From Batkoa obscura (taxonomy: Eukaryota > Entomophthoromycota > Entomophthoromycetes > Entomophthorales > Batkoaceae), in the NCBI GenBank assembly GCA_030770535.1, contig JASVEC010000205.1, positions 1 to 31,344 of the forward strand: DNA of 31,344 nucleotides. Reading direction: 5' to 3'. Positions 21,223-29,223 of this stretch are shown here, piece by piece (position 1 is the stretch's first letter; every line of letters starts with the position of its first letter). The notes beneath the pieces were generated by a model that made no database searches, was not told the DNA's origin, and saw only the letters and a program-made list of their open reading frames with translations. A program made the position numbers and the translations under genes.

Positions 21223-21549
21223 GTTGATTTAGAAACTAAACTTCTTAATATACCCAGTTATTTTAAATTTAGAAAGTAAATAAACATTAAAAAAAGTTTT
21301 TTAGTTGTTTTTTAAATTAATTAAAGTTAGGCAAGAAACTAATAGCACTTTTATTTTTATTTTTATTTAAAAAAAGTTTTAATTGGTTTTTAGATTTTTA
21401 ACAGTTTTTTTGTTTTCTTATTACGCCAGATTCTGCTATAATAAATAATACCTTTTTTTAAACCCAGTTTGATATTTTTTAATTATTTTCCCTGATTTAA
21501 GCTAACTGTTTAATCCCTTGTTTTAATAAAAATGCTTTAAGCTTCAATA

Positions 21550-22177
21550 TGTGGAATCTGATACTCAGTGTTTAGAGTCAAGAACAGCTATTGCTGGGTT
21601 GATTACATTATAAGTCGAAAGGTCTTAGTTTGTGTAACTAAGATAGACTTGACTTATGAAGAATAGCATGTAATAGGCTACAGATTATTTAAAACAAATA
21701 GAATAGATGATACTGTGAAATATCCCTTTGTCAGTCCCATGGTTAGTTATAGCATAACAATCGCCTAAGCTGTTGTGTTCTCGAGTTCAGAGAAAATCAA
21801 TCCCACGTTCTTAGTTTGATTTGCTATGAGAATTTCTAGCTCCATCTCAAAGAACATCATCTTCTCATTTTGATATTTATACTTTTCAGAGTATAAAAGA
21901 GTTTACAAAGTATAGTAATTCGAGGCTTTTTAACTGTATTATTTCCTGATATCTCGTACATTTAATAAAACCACTAAGTTTTCTTAATAGTGTTTTACGT
22001 AGATTTTACATTAGTGTTGTCTATTCTGTTTGTCTTATATAGCTTGTAACCTATTACGTGCTATTCCTCATAATCCAAGTCTATCTTAGTTACATAAACT
22101 AAGACCTTTCGACTTATAGTGTAATCAACCCATCAATGGCTGTTCTTGACTCTAAACACTGAGTACCAGATTTCACA
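21550..22177. mobile_element. Non-autonomous DNA element with ~158-bp TIRs
   Basis: Left TIR about 21550-21706 and right TIR about 22021-22177 are reverse complements with scattered mismatches (roughly nine in ten bases matching by eye). The outermost bases are TGTGRAATCTGRTACTCAG, and the most conserved block includes TATAAGTCGAAAGGTCTTAG. The unique core is about 315 bp and has no open frame. Long TIRs with an empty core suggest a MULE-like or foldback element. I could not define a clean target-site duplication. The mismatches between TIRs indicate that it is not recent. Confidence 0.8.
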
Positions 22178-22460
22178 AATTGTATCATTATATGGTATAT
22201 ATTTTTAATTAGTACCTAACTTTAGCTTTATTTTTATTTATAAATTTTTATAAGCTGTATAGTTAATCAATAATGATCAATAATATAATAACAGTTTATC
22301 GTTATTGAATAATCTAAAATTAGATTTAATAAAAAGTATTGACTAAATAAGCAGTATTTTTTTAAATAAAATATTAGTTTTTATTAAACAGATTGCTAAC
22401 TAAATTTAATCAGATATAAGCACTAATTTTAATCCCCCTAACCTAGCTTTATTAAGAATA
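22178..22460. other. AT-rich intergenic stretch
   Basis: Nothing is recognised between the long-TIR element and the next MITE. Confidence 0.5.
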
Positions 22461-22563
22461 TATGGGGCTGTTTTTTTTAGTTTCATTATTTTTCCATTTT
22501 TTAAGCACTATTTGAGCAGAAAGTTTGTTAGTAAAATTCTTAAACACAAAAGTATATCCCCAG
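22461..22563 (+). mobile_element. MITE copy, forward orientation
   Basis: Starts TATGGGGCTGTTTTTTTTAG and ends GTATATCCCCA. It belongs to the GGGGCTGT sub-variant shared with the copies at 22810 and 13537. Confidence 0.85.
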
Positions 22564-22809
22564 ATATTACTTGGTTTGATGTCAAAAGCGTATAGCCATT
22601 TAAAAAATAAATTAAAGGAAGTGAATTTTTTTGATGTCAACCCGTATTATATACTGAAGGGTTTAATACTAAATCGATGTCTTTATATGTATGTGAAATT
22701 ATAAGAGAAATTAATACATATGAAAATAATAATAGCTTAAATGAATAAAAAAAATATTATACTCTTTTAAATTGTATCCAATTCACAAGATCGTCCCTTT
22801 AGGAATAAA

Positions 22810-22913
22810 ATATGGGGCTGTTTTTTTGGCTTCATTACTTTTTCTCTTTCAAGCGCTATTTGAGCTCAAAATTTGTTAGTAAAAGTCTTAAATATAAAAA
22901 TACATCCCCATAT
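22810..22913 (+). mobile_element. MITE copy, forward orientation
   Basis: Starts TA-TGGGGCTGTTTTTTTGG and ends TACATCCCCA-TA, with TA on both sides. It is one of the cleanest full-length members. Confidence 0.88.
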
Positions 22914-23721
22914 TCTAATAATAGTAGGTTTGTTTTTTATCAGTCGTCACAAGTTTGATATATATACTATTTATTATGTCCTGGTTAATATGAAAAATTA
23001 AAAAAATAGCAATCTAATATTATATGTTATCAATTAAAACCATTTAACGATATAACAGAAGGTAATAACTATCCAGAGTTAAAGAAATGAATTTACTCTT
23101 ATACTCCTAATGTATAGATTGTTTTAATTGTTAGTGGTCGTTTTAAATATTTATAGTTTAGATCAAGTTTTGAGAAAAAAATATTCACACGGAATTAAAC
23201 AAAAAAAACTATTATTTATTATAAAATCATAAATTACTATTATTTAGAACATTTTAGGATTAATTAACTTTTACTTTAGTTCATATCTTTTAAAGAATAG
23301 ATGAAATCTTAATGGTGATCGTTACTAGATATTTATTATTATCCTTTAAGAAGATTCTTAATTTTTTATAAACATAAATCAAAATAAGTTCAATTATTTT
23401 ATTTATATCACTTTTCAGCAGTACTTGATTATTTTTGTAAATGTTTTGATATGATCTATTTTTACGCAAATTGGAATGTATAATTGACGAAAAAATATAT
23501 AATATTTTCTGATTAGAGGCATTAATATTATAATTATTTAACAATTATCTTTGCACTATCGCTTTGAACTTTTAGATAGTTATATTTTTCTTAGCCTCAT
23601 TTCTATCCCCTATTAGTTCCATTTAACTATTTCATATATCCCATAATTTTTTTTAGACTGATCAAAGCTTAATAAGCGTAATCAGACTAAGTGGCACTTT
23701 TTAGCTCACTAAAGAATACTT
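22914..23721. other. AT-rich intergenic stretch upstream of carbonic anhydrase
   Basis: No gene is recognised. An 84-codon minus-strand open stretch at 23290-23544 is dominated by Ile/Lys/Asn/Leu, as expected of chance frames in this composition. Confidence 0.5.
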
Positions 23722-24562
23722 ATGCTAAGATTAATCACCAAAACTAAAAGAGGAATGCAAAGGCTAGGACATGAGCTATTAAAAGCAAATAGTTATTGCA
23801 ATAAAATAAACTCTTCAGCTATGAATAACAATGAGATTGATACTTTATTAAATCATAATCAAGTATGGAGTAAAGCCCAACAAAAAGAAAAAGATGCTTT
23901 GTTTAAAAAACTAGCAGTAGGTCAAAGTCCTAAATTTTTATGGCTGGGTTGTAGTGATTCTAGGGTACCTGAAAGCACTATCTTTAACCAAGGTAAATCA
24001 AATAAGCTCTCTTTTTTAAACCAAAAGCTCATTTCATTCAGATCCTGGTACTTTTTTCGTGCATCGAAATGTTGCCAACGTAATAAAAAAAGATGATCCA
24101 AGTTTATTAGCTGCTTTGGATTTTTCTATTAGAGTATTGAAAGTTGAACATATTATTTTATGTGGCCATTCTGATTGTGGTGGTGTCAAAGCTTCATTTA
24201 CAGGTTCTAATATTCCTAATGTAGACCAATGGCTTTCTCCTGTTATGAAGTTATGCAAAGGTAATTGTTTTATGTACGTTCGATTTATTATTAATATGTT
24301 TTTATTTTACTTTAGAACACCAAAAAGAATTTGATGGTAATATTGTTATATACTTTATGAAATAATTTTTATTTAGTTTTGTTTAGAAAATTTTAATAAT
24401 CAAGAAGATAAAGAGGAAGCATTGTGTCATCTTAATATTTTCAATGGTATTAAAACGTTGAAGGAAATTCCAGTAGTCAAAGAAGCTTTAAGTAACCTCT
24501 ATATACACTCATGGATTTATGATGTAGGTACGGGTAAAATAAAAGTTTTAAATAAAGAGTAA
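23722..24562 (+). CDS. Beta-class carbonic anhydrase (4 exons)
   Basis: Exons: 23722-23992, 24042-24260, 24316-24336 and 24387-24562. Introns are 49, 55 and 50 nt, and one exon is only 21 nt. The 228-aa protein carries the beta-CA zinc site: Cys77 with the Asp79-Arg81 dyad in GCSDSRVPE, then His133 and Cys136 in LCGHSDCGG. The family segments DPGTFFVHRNVANVI and the C-terminal SNLYIHSWIYDVGTGKI-like stretch are present. It interconverts CO2 and bicarbonate to supply carboxylases. The first 34 residues (MLRLITKTKRGMQRLGHELL) are basic with no acid before Glu18, like a mitochondrial presequence. Internal Met12 and Met34 could give a cytosolic form. For intron 3 only the second of two nearby AG acceptors keeps the frame open. 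Its stop codon is 37 bp from that of the convergent GMPPA gene. Confidence 0.94.
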
Positions 24563-24599
24563 AAAAACATTATTTCATTATTACCGTTATTAATTTTTA

Positions 24600-26054
24600 T
24601 TACATTAAAATTTCATTGTGGAAATTTTCCTTTAACTCCTTATTGGGTAATACAAGACAATTACGTATAATTAACTCATCTTTGACTTTAACTTCTTTAC
24701 CAAGAATAGTCGTTGATTGGATTTTAATTCCATTCTTAGTAATGGTAGAATGCCCATCACTGAAACTTCCTTGGATACGTACCCATCTTCCAATAGACGA
24801 TCCCCATCCGATAATAGAATGTACGATGCAAGCGTCAGACTATAATAAAATGCAATAAATAAAAATGACTTATAATGAAAAATGTGTTTACTTTGACTTG
24901 GACATTATCTAATATAATTGATTCTCTGATACGTACACCATCCTCGAGTACAACATTTGGTCCAATAGAAACATTTGGTCCAAGCTGAATAAAGCTGTTA
25001 AATACAAATATAATAAAAAACAATATTTAATTACTTTGACATTAGCACCGATAGTGGCGCTTGGGTGAATGGAAACATTACCAACAATTTCTGCTTTTTC
25101 TCCATTTTTAGCAATTAAACTTGAGTTTGCTTTGGCCATTTCTTCAAGGTATAAAGCATTTGATGGGATGGCAGAACTAAATAGATTAATATATAATAAA
25201 CCAATAGGATTTAAAATTACCTTGCAGTACTAAGTTGACGCCATGGTGTATTAATAGAATATACATAAATCTTCTTAGAACCAGCTAACGGTTGAAGTAA
25301 ATCTTGTTCTAAACGTAAAACATCACTAGCTACATGTGTATCACTACTCAAGTTATATTAAACTATAAATATATTAATTTTAATATTATTTACCGAGTAT
25401 CTACTTTCTCTTTAGCTAATTTGATTTCATCAAAGACTGAAGTATCAAAAAGATAAACACCACATGAAATCAAATCAGAAATAAAGGTTTCTGGCTTTTC
25501 AACATAGTGTAAAACTTCATTGGTATTAGAATCCGCTACTAAACAACCGTAATTTTTGGCTTCTTCACGCGATACCTAATAATTGTTTAGTAATATCCTT
25601 TATTATTTTTGATCTCAATTACTTTAGTGCCGACAATGGTACAAAGTCTATCAGAGGTATTATGGTCCTCAATGATGCTTTCAAATGGTAAAGATGCACA
25701 AACATCAGCATGGATAACAAAGATCTGTTTAGGGTTTCCACGACGGAATTCATCTCTGAAGTGATAAATACCACCAGCAGTACCCATAGCTTGATATTCA
25801 CGAAGGTACTTAACATTTAAATTTGGGAAATCAGCTTTGACTTTGTTTAAAAACGGAGCAAATACAGAGTCTTCAAAGAAACCAATTAAATATACTTCGT
25901 TAAGCTCTTTGACTTTGCTTAATTGAACTAAATGATGATAAATTACTGGCTCTCCACCAATTGGAAATAAGGGCTTTGGTAAATCTAAACTTAATGGTCT
26001 AAATCTAGTTCCTCGACTTGGTCCTCCTACTAAAATTGCTGCTTTGACACTCAT
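24600..26054 (-). CDS. GMPPA: Mannose-1-phosphate guanylyltransferase, GMPPA type (6 exons)
   Basis: Exons on minus: 25623-26054, 25394-25575, 25221-25346, 25035-25176, 24892-24984 and 24600-24839. The introns are 44-52 nt and the protein is 404 aa. The N-terminal nucleotidyltransferase domain starts AAILVGGPSRGTRFRPLS (residues 5-22), continues with DLPKPLFPIGGEPVI and AMGTAGGIYHFRD, and has FVIHADVC where catalytic forms have the metal-binding FxxNSDV. NYGCLVAD, HYVEKPETFISDLISCGVYLF follow. The C-terminus is a left-handed beta-helix with hexapeptide repeats (VSIHPSATIGANVKLGPNVS, IIGWGSSIGRWVRI). The GGPxxGTRFRPLS signature marks the GMPPA branch, which in animals is an allosteric partner of the catalytic GMPPB in making GDP-mannose. 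Whether it is catalytic here is unknown. Intron 2 uses a TTGAG acceptor. Confidence 0.92.
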
Positions 26055-26143
26055 TGTTGTTTTTATAAAGATAAAATAAGATTTAAATTGGATATTTTTA
26101 ATTACATTGCATTTACAATTCCTATTTTAATTGCCCGTATAAA

Positions 26144-26194
26144 CCAATCACATCATACCATATTTTGTCATTAGCCACGCCTCTGTTTTATTGG
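26144..26194 (-). promoter_or_regulatory. CCAAT / GC-box promoter of GMPPA
   Basis: CCAAT at 26144-26148, GCCACGCCTC at about 26174-26183 and ATTGG (reverse CCAAT) at 26190-26194 lie 90-140 bp upstream of the start codon. GC-rich patches are rare in this window, so the cluster stands out. Confidence 0.45.
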
Positions 26195-28134
26195 TTAACT
26201 ATTTAAATCTATTTTAAAAAATGAGCTAAAAATGAGTTGAAGTGATTAAAATTGATTTTTTTTTAGAATTCTGATTTTTGTTGAAATTGTTCAAAAATAA
26301 AGTAACCTCAACCTCATTTATTTTTTTGTTGGATACTGCTGAGAATTGAACTTTAATTATTAAAATCGAAATACAAAACCTTTAAAACATATTTAAATAG
26401 CCTTATGTTTTTAAATTTTGATGCTAAACTCATATGTCTATATTACTAAGCATACTTAAATTCAATGGTACTAAAAGTTTATGCTTAATTTATACTCATA
26501 CAACTAGTAATATGATAGAGCCTAGAGTGTTAATATTGACACAAAATAACTAAGCGTGGGAATATATGAAATGTTTATTGAAATTGACAGTTTTACTATA
26601 GAAAAAAACAAAAATTAGTGTCTAAAAACTCAAATCATCCAGATTCTCAATTTAAGTCAGTAAAGAAAGTTTTTTTGCTCATTAATACCCAGTTAGACGT
26701 AAATAATATAGGAAATAAAGTTATATATAGAAATAGTAGTTTCTTAAAGAAAGCGTATGTTTATACTATATGACCTTGTCTATTTATTCTTTTGAGCTTT
26801 ACAGTAAGACATACGATTATCGGATGTAGCCTATTTCAGCTGAAGTCACAGTTGTTACCCCACAGCTAAAAATAAACCAAAAGATGCTGATATTATAAAG
26901 TCTTTAATAAATTTATGATATCACTCTTAGTGACTTTGTATATTATTTTAATATATATCGACCTGGGGTATTTATTATTTAATTTGATAAAAATTATGTA
27001 AGGTTATTTTTATAATACAGTCAATCATTTTAATTATTGCAGAAAAAGTAAAATTGGTCTTGTTTTATTTTGCAAACTTCATTTGGTCTATCATGCAATA
27101 CTATTTAATTACAACTCGAACCAATGAAATCCCTCTTGCAGTTTTAAACTAAATTCAGTATTATTATTTTAATTTTTTACTTTTAGGTTTTTATTTAAAT
27201 AAATTATTGATTTTAGTAATTATTTTTCAATATATTATGAATTTTAGAGGTTATTATTATTAACTTGAAGGTTTCTTTTTTTGAAATAAGAATAAAGCTT
27301 ATAAAAATGTTTAATTTTTCTTAGAAAAACTTAAGTGATACCCTCTTATCCTCAACTTTCATAAAGATGGGTATCGCCATTATAGATTTTCTGAAGAGTC
27401 TCTTTTAAATAACTGCAATGTAATCAAATAAAATACTGCAGCAGAAACAAATCTATAGTGCATGATTTTTGTAAAAATGGAAGTAATTAACACAATTAAC
27501 TGTAAAGCTTTTTCTGATAATACTAATATGATACAAATTATAATAACTACCATTTTTTAAAACAATTTAAAAGAATTATATAATCTTAAAAAAATTATAA
27601 TTAAAGAGGAGATTCACTGTAAAAATAAGCATTCTGAAGTAACTATAGTAAAACAAAAATAAAGTTATTTAAGCACTTTTAACACAATGCTATTAAACTT
27701 TCAATGTTTTATAAAAACAAGTTATAACTATCCCCTTTTCAAATCCAGCTAATATACATAACTTATAGATGTTATACTTTATCTCAAACTAGTTAAACTT
27801 GGACTCAAGCCAATATCCCAGCTAATAGTGTTTAACAATTTTAATTTTGTATGGGTTTTGTACCAAGCTTTAGTGATTTTAATTAATTTTTAACCCTCTC
27901 AATTTTGTTACGACATCAAACTCTAAGCAAACGAAAAGTGATTGGATACTAATATTAAAAAGGGTAAAAGTAGATAAAAAGATGAATTAACTTGGGGGCC
28001 TAAAAATTTATTAAAAGATGGAGATTAGGATAAATAGATAAGTTTAATAAGGTAAAAAACCATAGGTATGCTTCTATTTAAGAATAAGTTAATAGATAGA
28101 TACATTAGTACCCAGGAAGCATGAGAGTAAAAGC
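26195..28134. other. Long AT-rich intergenic region
   Basis: Nearly 2 kb without a recognisable gene, RNA gene or repeat on either strand. No MITE copy is present. Confidence 0.5.
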
Positions 28135-28142
28135 TATATAAA
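28135..28142 (+). promoter_or_regulatory. TATA box of CHAP-protein gene
   Basis: TATATAAA, 73 bp before the ATG at 28216. Its distance is similar to that in the two secreted-protein genes of the inverted duplication. Confidence 0.5.
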
Positions 28143-28215
28143 GAGTACAACACTGATATGTACTAAAATTAAGAGTTCGGTTTGATATCAGCTTTAAAAG
28201 ACATATTTAATACTT

Positions 28216-29121
28216 ATGAATTTCCATATTACTTCTATCTTACTATTCGCCTTGACTGGTGTAAGCCAAGCCTATTCCCCGTGGGAAAGCTTTTTTCCAC
28301 AAAGTGGAATGAATAACAATATGGATTTTGGTTCTATGTTTAATCAATTTGGTAATGATAAAAATGGTGGCGATGCTCAAAGCGGTAGTAATTATTTCCC
28401 ACAGCAAAATAACCAAAATTCTCAAAATAACAATATGAATTTCTGGCCCATTCAAGGAGGTAATAATAATAATTATCGTCCTCAACAGCAACAAAATAAC
28501 AACTATCGTCCTCAACAGCAACAAAACAATAATATGTTTCGTCCTCAACAACAACAGCAACAGCAGCAGGGTGATGATGACATGAGTGGTAATTATCGTC
28601 CTCAGCAACAACAGCAACAACAGCAACAACAGCAACAGCAACAAGGTAATGATAACATGAGTAATAATTATCCTCCTCAGCAACAACAACAGTCACAGCA
28701 ACAAAGTAACGGTCAATGTAGCAAGCTTGGTGACATGCCAAACAAGTACCCATTCACTGTAGAAATGAACAAGAACGCCCCCGGTATACCAAAAGGCCAA
28801 TGTACTGAATGGGCTGATGGTAGATATTATCAATTAACTGGTCAACACGCTATATTCAATGGAGATGCCCATCGTTGGAATGAATTAGCTCAAGGTAAGG
28901 CTGGTTGGACAGTTTCTAATACACCATCGGTACCTTCAATCGTAGTTATTGAACAATACCAAGCTGGTTCTGGTGTATATGGCCATGTAGCTGTGGTTGA
29001 ATCTATGAGTGGAGACACTTTCTGTACATCGAATTGGAATTCGCCAACCTTAGGTGGATTAACCTTTAAATCTATGAAAACTGGGCCTGGTATCTCCTTC
29101 ATTAAATATACTGGAAATTAA
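28216..29121 (+). CDS. Secreted Q/N-rich CHAP-domain protein
   Basis: An intronless 301-aa protein. A signal peptide (1-19, ending VSQA) is followed by an Asn/Gly-rich segment and, at about 75-185, a Gln/Asn tract built from five imperfect repeats around (N)NYRPQQQQ. The Gln runs are encoded by mixed CAA/CAG. Residues about 190-298 form a CHAP (Cys/His amidohydrolase/peptidase) domain: catalytic Cys196 in GQCTEWADGR, NGDAHRWNELAQ, PSIVVIEQYQAG, catalytic His257 in YGHVAVVES, and polar residues in CTSNWNS (Asn273 or Asn275) as third catalytic candidate. CHAP enzymes are mostly bacterial and phage peptidoglycan amidases or endopeptidases. In a secreted fungal protein this suggests an antibacterial or wall-directed enzyme, possibly acquired from bacteria (inference). 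It is convergent with BTA1, with 102 bp between stop codons. Confidence 0.87.
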   Translation: MNFHITSILLFALTGVSQAYSPWESFFPQSGMNNNMDFGSMFNQFGNDKNGGDAQSGSNYFPQQNNQNSQNNNMNFWPIQGGNNNNYRPQQQQNNNYRPQQQQNNNMFRPQQQQQQQQGDDDMSGNYRPQQQQQQQQQQQQQQGNDNMSNNYPPQQQQQSQQQSNGQCSKLGDMPNKYPFTVEMNKNAPGIPKGQCTEWADGRYYQLTGQHAIFNGDAHRWNELAQGKAGWTVSNTPSVPSIVVIEQYQAGSGVYGHVAVVESMSGDTFCTSNWNSPTLGGLTFKSMKTGPGISFIKYTGN

Positions 29122-29223
29122 ATAAAGTTTAGATATTTAAATATAAACCAAAATTTTTACAAAATATAAATTTTTATTTTTTTTACAATAGTGATTGAAT
29201 AAAGATTAAGGACTTAAAAAAGC

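Noticed and set aside
22452-22640. Minus-strand 62-codon frame
   Set aside because: It runs through a MITE copy and adjacent AT-rich DNA and has no coding signal outside the element.
23290-23544. Minus-strand 84-codon frame
   Set aside because: Ile/Lys/Asn/Leu-dominated composition typical of chance frames in this base composition; no motif and no splice partners.
24034-24258. Minus-strand frame opposite carbonic anhydrase exon 2
   Set aside because: Antisense of the conserved zinc-site exon.
25619-25816. Second frame within GMPPA exon 1
   Set aside because: It overlaps a well-supported coding exon in a different frame and is of random composition.
28243-28753. Minus-strand Leu-rich and Val/Ala/Tyr-rich frames opposite the CHAP gene
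   Set aside because: They are produced by the CAA/CAG repeat read in reverse. There is no promoter or family resemblance.
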